64,000 nt of DNA from CAVOGJ01 sp963700865 (GTDB taxonomy: Bacteria; Planctomycetota; Planctomycetia; Pirellulales; Pirellulaceae), in NCBI GenBank assembly GCA_963700865.1, contig CAVOZC010000022.1:248001-312000 (forward strand), in the 5' to 3' direction. Positions 18,942-28,394 of the stretch are shown here, piece after piece; positions within the stretch are counted from its first letter, which is position 1; each line of letters starts with the position of its first letter. The notes beneath the pieces were generated by a model that did no database searches, was not told where the DNA came from, and worked only from the letters and a program-made list of their open reading frames with translations. The position numbers and the translations under genes are program-made.

Positions 18942-19916
18942 TCACGGCACGCCCGCGCCGCGGGCCGCGGCCAGCAGTCGGTACCATTCACAGCGGGACA
19001 GCGTCACCTCGTCCGCGCGGGCCGTCGCGGCCAGCCGTGCGGGTTGCAACGTCCCCAGAATCGGCTGAATTTTGGCCGGGTGGCGGAGGAGCCAGGCCAC
19101 GGCAATCGCTTCGCGCGTCGTCTGATGGCTGGCCGCCAGGGCGACAATCTCGGCGGCCACCCCGCGCACATGATCGGCCGCATCCGCGGGCGGGTCGAAC
19201 AAGCGACCGCGGGCCACGGGCGACCAGGCTTGGATCATGATCTCATGCAGCCGACAGTAATCGAGGGTGCCGGCGACCCCGGAATGAGCCGCCTCGGGCC
19301 GATTGGCGAGGATACCATCGGTGATCAAATCATGATGCAGCAGACTCAATTCCAATTGATTCAAGACGAGCGGGTGGTCGACGTGCCGTTTGAGTAATTC
19401 GATTTGGGGAGCGGTGTGATTACTGACCCCAAAGTAACGGACTTTGCCGCTGGCGTGCAATTCATCGAAGGCCCGCGCCACCTCTTCCGGTTCCACGAGC
19501 GGATCGGGACGGTGCAGGGCAAGCAGCTCGACCCGGTCGGTCCCGAGTCGTCGCAGCGTCCCTTCGACGGAGGCCACTAGATGATCCCGGGTAAAGTCGT
19601 AACGTCCCGGATCACCGGGGTGCGGATTATCGGCCACCACGATGCCGCATTTGGCCTGCAGGACCAGCTGTTCGCGTAGTCCCGGTTGTTGTCGCATCGC
19701 CTCACCGACCGCTTCATCGGACTTGCCGCGGGTGTATATGTCGGCCAGGTCCAGATGATTGATGCCAAGATCCACGGCGGCCGCGATGAGGTCGCAGCCT
19801 CGCCGCTTATCATCGGCGGAGAGCGGCGTGCGATCCCAGCTGCCACCCAGGTGCCAGGTTCCATAAGCCATCCGGGAAACCTGCAAATCGGTCTGTGGAA
19901 TGCGGTAGTGCTGCAT
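18942..19916 (-). CDS. Aldo/keto reductase
   Basis: 324 residues, a (beta/alpha)8-barrel NADPH-dependent oxidoreductase. The N-terminus YRIPQTDLQVSRMAYGTWHL, the catalytic Asp and Tyr in LDLADIYTRGKSDE, the Lys in LQAKCGIV and the His in LALHRPDPL follow the family pattern, and the C-terminus has the cofactor region PILGTLQPAR. I start at ATG 19916, where homology begins; the longer open frame to 19988 would run over the typA stop. Cytoplasmic; the carbonyl substrate is not predictable. It lies just downstream of typA on the same strand, 68 bases apart. Confidence 0.9.
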   Translation of the reverse strand: MQHYRIPQTDLQVSRMAYGTWHLGGSWDRTPLSADDKRRGCDLIAAAVDLGINHLDLADIYTRGKSDEAVGEAMRQQPGLREQLVLQAKCGIVVADNPHPGDPGRYDFTRDHLVASVEGTLRRLGTDRVELLALHRPDPLVEPEEVARAFDELHASGKVRYFGVSNHTAPQIELLKRHVDHPLVLNQLELSLLHHDLITDGILANRPEAAHSGVAGTLDYCRLHEIMIQAWSPVARGRLFDPPADAADHVRGVAAEIVALAASHQTTREAIAVAWLLRHPAKIQPILGTLQPARLAATARADEVTLSRCEWYRLLAAARGAGVP

Positions 19917-19984
19917 TGGATGGTCTCTCGTTCGTCCGCATGGGCGTGGGACAGGCTGCCAGCCAATCCTACCTTGCCTGTCGC

Positions 19985-21810
19985 TCAAACGTACGACTTG
20001 CCGGCCCGTTTATCGCGACGACGATCGGCTTCCTTGAGTAATTTCTTACGGATGCGGAGCGATGCGGGGGTCACTTCGAGCAGTTCATCGTCTTCGATAT
20101 ATTCGAGCGCAACTTCCAATGACATTCTGCGGGGCGGCTTGAGAAGAATATTTTCGTCGCTGCCGGCGGCCCGAATGTTCGTCAGCTTTTTTTCCCGCAT
20201 GGGGTTCACGATCATGTCTTCGACGCGGGCGTTTTCTCCCACGACCATGCCTTCATAAATTTCGTCGCCCGGAGCGATGAACAGTTCCGAGCGATCTTGC
20301 AGGCTATCCATGGCATAAGAGTTCGCCTTGCCCGCGGCCATCGAGACGAGCACCCCGTTGCTTCGTCGTGGCATTTCCCCCTCGGATGGCTGATAGCCTT
20401 CAAAGCGGTGATGCATGATGATCGTGCCCTGAGTGGCATTCAGTAGTCGCGTCCGCAAGCCGATCAATCCCCGCGCTGGCACGGAGAAGACCCCGTGCGT
20501 GAAGTCGCCCCGCGTTGTCATTTCCACCAGCTCACCCCGTCGTTGTCCGACCATTTCCATGACGGGCCCGAGGCGATCACTGGGGACTTCCACGACCAGC
20601 GTTTCAAACGGCTCCAGTGCTTGCCCGTCCACCTTCTTTAGAATGACGCGCGGCTTACCCACGGAAAGCTCGAATCCTTCGCGGCGCATCGTCTCAATCA
20701 ACACAGCCAGATGCATCACGCCTCGGCCGCATACGGCGTAGGCATCCGTTCCGACGACGGGCTCGACGCGCAGTGCGACATTACGTTCCAACTCCTTCAT
20801 CAGTCGCTCACGCAATTGCCGCGTGGTGACGAATTTTCCCTCGCGTCCGGCAAAGGGAGAGGAGTTGACCGAAAAGACCATTTCGAGCGTGGGCTCATCC
20901 ACCACCAGGCGGGGAAGCGCCACGGGAAACTCCCGCTCGCAAATCGTATCTCCGATCTCGATCCCTTCCAGACCGGTGACGGCCACCACCTCGCCTGCAT
21001 CTGCCTGGGGGACTTCCACCTTACCCAGATTTTCAAAGACCTCGACGGCACCGACTTTCGCGGGTGTGCGTCGATCGCCAGCCTGCATAAGAACCACGTT
21101 CTGGGCCTTCCGCAGCGTGCCGGCCTGAATCCGTCCGATGGCGATCCGACCGACGAACTCGGACCAGCCAAGGGTTGTGACGAGCAACTGTAGCGGCTGG
21201 TCGGGTTCCACGTCCGGCCCGGGGATCTGGTTGACGATCATGTCGAGGAGCGGCTGCATGGATGTCGTGCGGATCTCGGGATCGGAGGTGGCATACCCGT
21301 CTGCGCGCTGGCAAAAATGTGCGGAAACTCCTCGAGATGATCCTCACCTCCCAGGTCCATCAACAATTCCAACGCCTCATCGATGACTTCGTGAGGTCGG
21401 CCGTCGGGGCGATCGATCTTATTGACCACGACGATCGGCTTGAGGCCCGCTTCCAGGGCCTTGGCCAGCACGTATCGCGTCTGGGGCATCGGTCCCTCGG
21501 CGGCATCCACCAGGACGAGCGCTCCATCCGCCATCCGCACGACCCGCTCGACTTCACCGCCGAAATCGGCGTGACCCGGTGTGTCAATCAAGTTGATCTT
21601 TACGCCCTGGTAGGGAATGGCGATGTTTTTCGCCAGGATGGTGATACCGCGTTCTCGCTCCAGGTCGTTGCTATCGAGAATCCGTTCACCCTGCAATTGG
21701 TTGTCTCGGTACTGACCACTCTGACGGAGCAGACAATCGACCAGCGTTGTCTTGCCGTGGTCGACATGGGCAATGATGACGATATTTCGCAGTTCGTTTC
21801 GGCGGGGCAT
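19985..21810 (-). CDS. typA: Ribosome-associated GTPase TypA/BipA (frameshifted)
   Basis: About 608 residues. It binds the ribosome and aids assembly and stress adaptation. The N-terminal GTPase domain has G1 AHVDHGKTTL, G3 DTPGHADFGGEV and G4 NKIDRPDGR; then come the EF-G-like domains and a C-terminal domain ending RRDKRAGKSYV. The frame changes at about 21297, within FASAQTG: the next frame gives YATSDPEIRTTSMQPLLD, so one base is missing by a run of three Gs. The start is ATG 21810 (MPRRNELRN); an upstream extension of the frame to 21903 is not conserved. A housekeeping gene, so a sequencing indel is the simple reading. Confidence 0.9.
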
Positions 21811-22012
21811 ATACGTGTGGGGGGGGATCGGAGGGGTGCCGACGGCAGGTGCGGCGGTGCAAAGCAAGCCCGTCAGTGTGCGATAAGGGGGGAGATGGGT
21901 CAAGTCAGGCTGGGACGTTCGCTGGTCGCAGCGCCATCAGTTAGAATAGACCTGCGGCCATCCCAGGTCCAATGAACGGGTGGCGGCCCGCTCATCCCAT
22001 GGCGCCAGACGC

Positions 22013-23701
22013 ATGAAACTCACGTCCCTTCCTCAAGCCTATCGCAACGTCAACCGGACGACGGAAATCCTGTCGATTCTCAGCAAGTACGGACTGGCCG
22101 ACTGGATCAGCCGACTCAACCTGGAATTCGCGAAAGGATTTTTGAAGGATCGCGAGGGAGAAGCTTTATCCCAGGTCACTCGGGAAACCCGCATCCGGAT
22201 GGCCCTGTCGGAATTGGGCCCGACCTTCATCAAACTCGGACAGTTGTTGAGTACTCGTCCCGAATTGATTGGTCGTCCCCTGGCCGAGGAATTGACCAAG
22301 CTGCAGACCTCGGCCCCGGCCGATGCCGCGGAACGAGTCAGGCAGACCATCACCGGGGAGCTCGGGCAGCCGGTGGAGGATCTGTTTCGCGATTTCGAGA
22401 ACCAGCCCCTGGCGTCGGCTTCGATTGGCCAGGTGCATCGGGCGACGCTGCACGACGGAAAACGCGTCGTGGTCAAGGTCCAGCATGCCGGTATTTCGGA
22501 ACTGGTTCGAAGGGACGTTGATGTTTTGGGCTGGCTCGCCGAATTGGCTCAACGGCTGCCTGAATTCGCCACCTTTCGCCCCACGGAAACGTTGGCCGAG
22601 TTTCGTCGCACGCTGCTGCGGGAATTGGATTTTGGCCGCGAAGAACGCAATCTCCAACACTTCGTCGTCCGTTTCGCGGATCATCCCCAAGTCCGCATTC
22701 CCCAACCGATCAGCGAATTGTGCACACCTCGCGTGTTGACCATGGAATATCTGGAGGGGACCAAGCTCGAGTCGTTCGACTTTCTCGTGGCCGAGGGCTT
22801 TGATCTCGAACAGATTGCCAAGTCGGGTGCGGAATTGTACCTGGAAATGATCTTCACCGATGGCATCTACCATGCCGATCCTCACCCGGGGAACTTCATC
22901 CTCTTGCCCGGCAACGTGATCGGCTTGCTCGATTTTGGCATGGTGGGCCGTATCGACGAAGGACTTCGCGAAGCGATCGAAGAATTGATGTATGCCATTA
23001 TCAACCGCGACGCAGCGCACTTGTCGACCCTGATCTCACGAATCGGCAAGACCTCGGCGGAGATCGATCAGATCGCTTTTCGCGCCGATCTGGCTGACTT
23101 TGTCGAGCATTATGGAAATCAGCCCGTGGGAGACATGGAACTGGGCGCGGCACTGAGCGAGATGACCGACTTGATGTATCGCTACCGGATCTACCTGCCG
23201 GCCCAACTCAGCATGCTCATCAAGACCCTGGTCACCCTCGAGGGAACGGCCCGCATGCTCAGCCCAGGCTTCAGCATCATCGAAGTCATGCGGCCCTTTC
23301 AGCGGAAGGCCTTGCTGCGACGTTTTTCCCCAACCAGGCGGTTGCGAAAAATGCGGCGGACTTACATGGAACTCGAGTATCTTGTCGGTATCCTGCCGCG
23401 ACGGTTGATGGAAATTGTCGAGCAGATTCAATCGGGAAAATTTGACGTCCACCTCGATCACCGGGGACTGGAACCCTCGGTCAACCGGCTAGTACTGGGG
23501 CTGCTGGCGAGCGCCCTGTTTCTTGGCTCGTCGCTGATGCTCAGCCGAAATGTTCCGCCCGTGATGTTCGAAAAGGCAACCTACTTCGGCATGCATCGCA
23601 TTTCGATCCTCGGACTTTCCGGCTGCATCATCAGCCTGCTCCTCGGCCTGCGGCTGCTACGGGCGATCGGGAAATCGGGGCACCTCGATCGGCGTGAATA
23701 A
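22013..23701 (+). CDS. ABC1/UbiB-family atypical kinase
   Basis: 562 residues. AarF/UbiB/ABC1 family protein, linked in other organisms to ubiquinone biosynthesis or quinone homeostasis. The family motif FIKLGQLLSTRP (KxGQ) is near residue 80. The Ala-rich loop is PLASASIGQVHRA, the kinase-like motifs are VKVQHAGI and HADPHPGNF, and LDFGMVGRI gives the metal-binding DFG. Two hydrophobic segments at the C-terminus (about 495-515 and 535-555) should anchor it in the membrane. I start at ATG 22013 (MKLTSLPQAYRN); the GTG at 21980 adds 11 unconserved residues. Divergent from typA. Confidence 0.85.
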   Translation: MKLTSLPQAYRNVNRTTEILSILSKYGLADWISRLNLEFAKGFLKDREGEALSQVTRETRIRMALSELGPTFIKLGQLLSTRPELIGRPLAEELTKLQTSAPADAAERVRQTITGELGQPVEDLFRDFENQPLASASIGQVHRATLHDGKRVVVKVQHAGISELVRRDVDVLGWLAELAQRLPEFATFRPTETLAEFRRTLLRELDFGREERNLQHFVVRFADHPQVRIPQPISELCTPRVLTMEYLEGTKLESFDFLVAEGFDLEQIAKSGAELYLEMIFTDGIYHADPHPGNFILLPGNVIGLLDFGMVGRIDEGLREAIEELMYAIINRDAAHLSTLISRIGKTSAEIDQIAFRADLADFVEHYGNQPVGDMELGAALSEMTDLMYRYRIYLPAQLSMLIKTLVTLEGTARMLSPGFSIIEVMRPFQRKALLRRFSPTRRLRKMRRTYMELEYLVGILPRRLMEIVEQIQSGKFDVHLDHRGLEPSVNRLVLGLLASALFLGSSLMLSRNVPPVMFEKATYFGMHRISILGLSGCIISLLLGLRLLRAIGKSGHLDRRE

Positions 23702-23781
23702 GGCTCACGTCACGGAATGTGGGAACGGCTTCCCGGCGAACGTGGCGCTGGTTTGCGCCGCACTGCGCTGGGCTGGCAAGC

Positions 23782-23952
23782 CTATCCCACGCACAAATCC
23801 GCACGCCCCTGCGGCGCCGGCAGGTCGATGGCGGACCAGGCCTGAATCGCCTGTAACACCGTTTCGTTCAGACGGTCGAGTTCGTTGATGACCTCGTTTT
23901 GCCGCCGGTCCAGATCGGCCAGCAGGGTGAGTTCCGGTGGGGCTGCTTCCAT
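23782..23952 (-). CDS. Short hypothetical coiled-coil protein
   Basis: 56 residues, not recognised. The composition is protein-like: LADLDRRQNEVINELDRLNE has heptad spacing typical of a short coiled coil, followed by VLQAIQAW. I start at the ATG at 23952 (MEAAPPELTL). It lies alone between the UbiB-type gene (convergent) and rpsU. No strong Shine-Dalgarno; could be spurious. Confidence 0.4.
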   Translation of the reverse strand: MEAAPPELTLLADLDRRQNEVINELDRLNETVLQAIQAWSAIDLPAPQGRADLCVG

Positions 23953-24297
23953 GGGTACGCTTCGAGTCGACGGGAACAGGTAACGCATCCGATCCGATAG
24001 TGGAGGGACATCGGAGCGACGGGTCGTGCGACATGCGAAAAGGCGGAAAAACCACGGAGAGTAGGCGGGATCCGCAACGTATTGGCGCGGTTAGTCCGTC
24101 CGCAAGCCAAGCCCGATTTGGCGCAGTTTGCCGACTTTTTCAGCCTGGGAGGACTCTTGCGGTGGTGCCGATTGCCGGCAGGTCGGGCCGTCAGAAACGC
24201 GCTACCCTGCCTAGACATGATGGTTCACCCGCCATTATCATACGGGACTTGCGTGGGCAATTTCGCAGGTGTTTTACCAAACCATTGAGGAGGCATT
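23953..24297. other. Intergenic region upstream of rpsU
   Basis: 345 bases. No gene seen. A weak promoter candidate for rpsU, TAGACA at 24212-24217 and TTATCA at 24235-24240 with 17-base spacing, is the only signal. Confidence 0.3.
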
Positions 24298-24495
24298 GTG
24301 GTCAAACTGGTTGTTCGTGATCGCGAGAGTATTCAGGAAGCGGTCCGCCGCTTTCGTAAGCTGGTGGAGCGGAGCGGCATCAAGAAAGAAATGCGGCGTC
24401 GTGAATATTACGAAAAGCCGAGCGAAATCAAGCGGCGGGCCCGACTACGTGCCGAGCGACGGTCCCGTCGGAATCGGCTGCTGGGGATTACTTGA
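24298..24495 (+). CDS. rpsU: 30S ribosomal protein S21
   Basis: 65 residues. Small basic protein of the 30S subunit needed for initiation. The sequence VRDRESIQEAVRRFRKLVER near the N-terminus and RREYYEKPSEIKRRAR after it match S21, and the tail is rich in Arg as usual. The GTG start at 24298 has a strong GAGGAGG at 24287-24293. It overlaps the end of the convergent STN/TPR gene by 8 bases. Confidence 0.95.
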   Translation: MVKLVVRDRESIQEAVRRFRKLVERSGIKKEMRRREYYEKPSEIKRRARLRAERRSRRNRLLGIT

Positions 24496-26261
24496 GCGAA
24501 ACGCCGAGGCTTTTCGCTTGCAGCAGGTAATGACTGCCTCGTTGCTTCTGCCCCATTTCCACGAGCGTCGTGCCCATCAGCTCGTTCAGCTTCCCGTCGT
24601 GCTTGTCCAGTTCCAGCGCGGACCGCAGGACTTCTTCAGCGGCCTGAAGTTCGTGGCGCACCAGATGCCCTTCTCCCAAGAGTCTTCGGAGCAGCACGCA
24701 TTCGGGATACCGCGCGATGCCTTCCTGTAGGATCGCCAGGCCGTACTCTTCCTGATCAGCAGCGAAGGCGTCCTGAGCCATCTGTGCGATAAGCACAATG
24801 GCTTCACCATTTTCAAGGGGCCGCGTTTGCGGGTCCGCCGCTTCGCTAGGAGGGGGCAAGGCCGCTTCCGCCGAAGCCAGGCGCACCGCGGGCGGGATGT
24901 GCTGCGGCGGATCCATCTTGGCTGTTTCCCTTTCCGGCAAATGGGCCGCATTCACCCCACTCGCGACCGCCACAGCAATGGTGCCAGCTGACTCGACACG
25001 CCCTGGCGTCTCGAAGGCGCTGCGGTTCCGGAAACGGGGTCCGCGGGTAAGCTTGCGGGCGAACGGGGTCGGTGGCCAGCACCGGTCGGGCGTGGTCTCC
25101 ATTAAAATGTTCACCGGCGGAACGCACGATGATTCGGTCCGACTCGGCAATCACCGCGAAACCGAATGGTTCCAGCAGCCGCTGTAGCGACTGAAGCATG
25201 TCGGTCGCCTGGAATTCGGCGGTAAAGGTGCCTCGTACGGAAGGACTGGCGTAGATCGGCCGATCCGTGTACTCGGCCAGCCTGCGTAACGCCTCGCCCA
25301 ATTCGACGTTATTGGCCGCGATCTCGACTGCGCCGGATTCGCCAAGTTGCCGGATATGCATTCCGGCCGTTACCGGGCTGGCCTCGCCGCCGCGCACGTC
25401 GTCGACCGAGGGTCGTGCCGAATGGGATTCGTTTTGGGCTCGTCGATCCGCGGCTCGTTGCGCGGCCAACTTCTCCGGATCGATGGGAGTGGAACGTACG
25501 TCCCGAGGAATCGTCAGCGTGAGGACCGCCTGCTGTGTTTCAGGGTCGCGAACGACGCATTGCTGAGGTGCGGCCACCGCACGGTTCATCCCATCGGCCG
25601 GCGCTACCACGCAAGGGGAGTTCGCCAGGGGTGACGGCACGACCGCGGTTTGGTCATCGTTCCACGTGGGTGTGGCCACGACGGGGTCGGCGTGATTCAC
25701 CGCTGCCGTGAAACGTTGCTCGACATCGGGTTTTGGTTTCGCCGACCGCTCGGCCGGAATGCTGGGCAAAGACGGGCTGGGATCGACCACGGCCTCGGCA
25801 AGGGGTGCGGGGCGGGCGGACGCGGGAGTCGGCCAGGGCAAAGGACGCGGTGATTCCGACACTTCGTCGGTTGGAAAGGCGCTCTTGGGATCATATCCGC
25901 TGGCCGACGCTACCGCTGATTCGTCGGCGTTCGTATGCGACGAGCTGTTGTCCGTGCCTCTCCGTTCTGGGGAGCCGCCGCAGAAGGCATCCAAATCCTC
26001 AACCGGGTCATCGTAGCTCGCCCTGGCGATCTCATGGCGCGGCGGTGCCTCAGGCACCAGCGGAGGTGGTGGCGTTAGGCCACTCGTTTCCAAGTTAGAC
26101 GATGCGAACGGGGGCACTGGTGGGAACTCCAGATCCGTTCGCTCGGCCAATGCGGCCATCGGTTCCAAGGTCGGTCGATTGCCGACGATGAGAATCACCG
26201 CTAATCCGCCTACGACCGCGCCGCAAAGCACGACTTTGCCGAAACGCATGAATTGTTGCAC
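24488..26261 (-). CDS. STN-domain / TPR protein with N-terminal membrane anchor (frameshifted)
   Basis: About 590 residues in two frames, joined somewhere between 25000 and 25110. The N-terminus (KVVLCGAVVGGLAVILIVG) is a membrane anchor or uncleaved signal. A long Pro/Ala/Ser-rich low-complexity stretch (residues 40-220) follows. Near residues 305-370 a secretin/TonB short N-terminal (STN) domain is visible, with VEIAANNVELGEALRRLAEY and GTFTAEFQATDMLQSLQRLL. The C-terminal part (YPECVLLRRLLGEGHLVRHE onward) reads as two or three tetratricopeptide repeats. A role in an envelope-spanning secretion or pilus-like complex is a guess from the STN domain; no secretin beta-domain is present. Confidence 0.6.
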
Positions 26262-26864
26262 TGGTAATCCCCCTGGGAAGCCGTTATCAGTGCCCCTATG
26301 AAAGGCCGGTAACGGATTCCAATTTCATTCTTCCCACACCTTCGTGGTACACCTGCGTTCTTCTTATCGTCATCGGCAAAACCAACCCTAACCAAAAAGT
26401 TGGTGTTGACCGTCAAAGTTTGCCTGTTTCTTACTATCGGCGGGCGACCTTGATATCACCGCTGTCACCGCTGCTAAGGCGTCGACGCGCGTCGAAGGCG
26501 TGAAAAGAGTCCGACAGGCGGGACGTGTGGACGCGAGAAGGCGTGGCGGTCCATGGCGGCGTAGCCAGCCCCAAGGGCTCGCATGGCTCGCTACGTTCGA
26601 GCAGCCGACAAACGTCGATCAAAAGAAAATCGCGGCGGGGTCCCCTCGGGCTCCAAGCCGTCCCCGCCGCGAAACGGGTCGACACACGTGGTGTCAACCT
26701 ACGAAATAAAGATAGAGCCCACCGGCCGCACGTCAAAAAATTGGCTCATGTGCGCCATGCATCGTGCACCAACGTGAGGGGAGGCGTCGTTTGAACCGGG
26801 TGCCGCCATTGATGAACGCCGGGGTTGACCGGGCGGTCGCCATTCAACCTGCAAGACGTTTCCG
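26262..26864. other. Intergenic region between nadC and the STN/TPR gene
   Basis: 603 bases without a credible gene; the open frames here are short and of poor composition. The leftmost 100 bases should hold the promoter of the STN/TPR gene. The inverted repeat at 26630-26672 is the clear structure. Confidence 0.4.
26620..26672 (-). terminator. Rho-independent terminator, probably of nadC
   Basis: Read on the minus strand, TCGCGGCGGGG (26672 to 26662) pairs perfectly with CCCCGCCGCGA (26640 to 26630), 11 bp, with a 21-base loop, and is followed by TTTTCTTTTGAT. It lies about 190 bases downstream of the nadC stop. Confidence 0.6.
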
Positions 26865-27803
26865 TCAGGAGTCGGTCTCGGCGGCCACCCAATCGAGTCC
26901 GACGTCAAGGCAGGGGGCCGAGTGGGTCAGCGCGCCGACGCTTATCCTCTCCACGCCGGTGCGAGCAATCGCGGCGATGGTCGTCAGGTTGACGCCCCCC
27001 GAGGCCTCCAGTTCCACCGTCGGGGCCATTTGATCACGAAGACTCACGGCCTGCTCCAATTGGCCGATCGTCATGTTATCCAGCAGCACGATGTCGGGAG
27101 TCGCAGGCAAGACTTGTTCCAACTGTGCCAGCGAATCGACTTCGATCTCGACGATCATCTTCGAGTCATGGGTCGCGTGACGCGCGACAAAATCGCGACT
27201 CTTCTTGATCGCCCCCTCAATGGAAAACTGGTGATTTCGATGGCCGCTGCCAAAAGCCAGATGGTTGTCTTTGATCAGCACCGCTCGATGCAGACCCAAG
27301 CGGTGATTGCGTCCGCCGCCACAACGGACTGCGTATTTTTCCAGCAGTCGCCAACCGGGCGTCGTCTTGCGCGTGTCGTAGATCTGGACCGGCAGTCCCT
27401 TCACCGCCTGCAGGTAGCGATGGGTGGTGGTGGCGATGCCGGACAGTCGACCGATGATGTTCAAGATGAGGCGTTCGGCCGTGAGCAACTGGGCGGCCGC
27501 CCCTTCCAGCCGGGCCACACGATTACCTGCCTCCACGACGTGACCGTCCGCCAGGAGGGGCAGGAATTGAGCGTCGTAGTCCATTTCTTCCAGCACGACC
27601 GCGCCGGCGGACAGGCCGGCGATCACACCGGGCTGGCGCGAGACGACGTAAGCGGCCGCCGCGACATCGCCCGGCACCAGAGCGGCGGTCGTCCAATCCT
27701 GCAGGCCCCCCAGGTCCTCCGCGATTGCCAGGCGGACGATCGTTCGCAGGGCTTCGGCGGTCCGCGGCCCCCACTCGATCTGTTCGTAGTCCTTACCGGC
27801 CAT
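26865..27803 (-). CDS. nadC: Nicotinate-nucleotide pyrophosphorylase (quinolinate phosphoribosyltransferase)
   Basis: 312 residues. It converts quinolinate and PRPP to nicotinate mononucleotide in de novo NAD synthesis. Family motifs are complete: AIAEDLGGLQDWTT, ERLILNIIGRLSGIAT, DTRKTTPGWRLLEKYAV, RCGGGRNHRLGL, LIKDNHLAFG, EIEVDSLAQ and LEASGGVNL. I start at ATG 27803 (MAGKDYEQIEW); the open frame reaches 27917 but the extra 38 residues are not conserved. No nadA or nadB gene is seen nearby. A strong hairpin with a T run downstream would end its transcript. Confidence 0.92.
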   Translation of the reverse strand: MAGKDYEQIEWGPRTAEALRTIVRLAIAEDLGGLQDWTTAALVPGDVAAAAYVVSRQPGVIAGLSAGAVVLEEMDYDAQFLPLLADGHVVEAGNRVARLEGAAAQLLTAERLILNIIGRLSGIATTTHRYLQAVKGLPVQIYDTRKTTPGWRLLEKYAVRCGGGRNHRLGLHRAVLIKDNHLAFGSGHRNHQFSIEGAIKKSRDFVARHATHDSKMIVEIEVDSLAQLEQVLPATPDIVLLDNMTIGQLEQAVSLRDQMAPTVELEASGGVNLTTIAAIARTGVERISVGALTHSAPCLDVGLDWVAAETDS

Positions 27804-28005
27804 AAGTGTCTTGGATCCTGAATGTGAGGTTTGAGTCGTGTTTCGCGATCCGCTGCAACGGGCGCCGGAACCGTGGGCCGACGGTGCCGACTCGCCGTGA
27901 GCCGCTGGTCTCGCCATAATAGGGAGTAGGAAGCCGCCGCGACACCATCCCCCTCCGCATCATGCCTCAGCCCCCGCCGCACCGTCGCCCGCCGCTCATC
28001 CATCT

Positions 28006-28386
28006 TTGCGGCCCTTTCGTCCGGGCGAACTTCGGCTGCTGAGACACGGTTTGCCCGTGCTGCTGGTTTTGGCGACGCTCGCGATTACGGTACCTCCGCT
28101 GCGGGGCCGGGCAACTGTGGATATCGACGAGGTGTCGCCGCACATGACGGCGTTTCGCATGGACCTTAACCAGGCCGACTGGCCCGAACTGGCATTGGTT
28201 CCCGGAGTCGGGAAAAAGCTGGCGCAGCGGATCGTCGCGCAGCGGGAGCAGTGCGGTGCGTTTTACAGCCTTGATGAATTGCGGGAAGTCCCCGGCATTG
28301 GTGAAAAGCTGTCAAACCGCATCGCCGCGTACCTGCTGCCGTTGCCGAGCGATTTGCCGGCGAGCGTGGACTTCGCGGAGGAATAG
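28006..28386 (+). CDS. ComEA-like helix-hairpin-helix protein
   Basis: 126 residues. A hydrophobic segment (HGLPVLLVLATLAITV, about residues 14-29) suggests a membrane anchor or signal peptide. The C-terminal half holds two helix-hairpin-helix motifs: LNQADWPELALVPGVGKKLA and LDELREVPGIGEKLSNRIAA. This is the layout of ComEA, the DNA receptor of natural transformation, but the same layout occurs in proteins of other function. The start is the TTG at 28006; I see no ATG or GTG in frame just upstream. The uvrB start follows 8 bases after its stop. Confidence 0.7.
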   Translation: MRPFRPGELRLLRHGLPVLLVLATLAITVPPLRGRATVDIDEVSPHMTAFRMDLNQADWPELALVPGVGKKLAQRIVAQREQCGAFYSLDELREVPGIGEKLSNRIAAYLLPLPSDLPASVDFAEE

Positions 28387-28394
28387 GTGCCGTT

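Noticed and set aside
26434..26736. 100-codon minus-strand frame in the nadC downstream gap
   Set aside because: Composition poor, no motif, and it spans the terminator hairpin.
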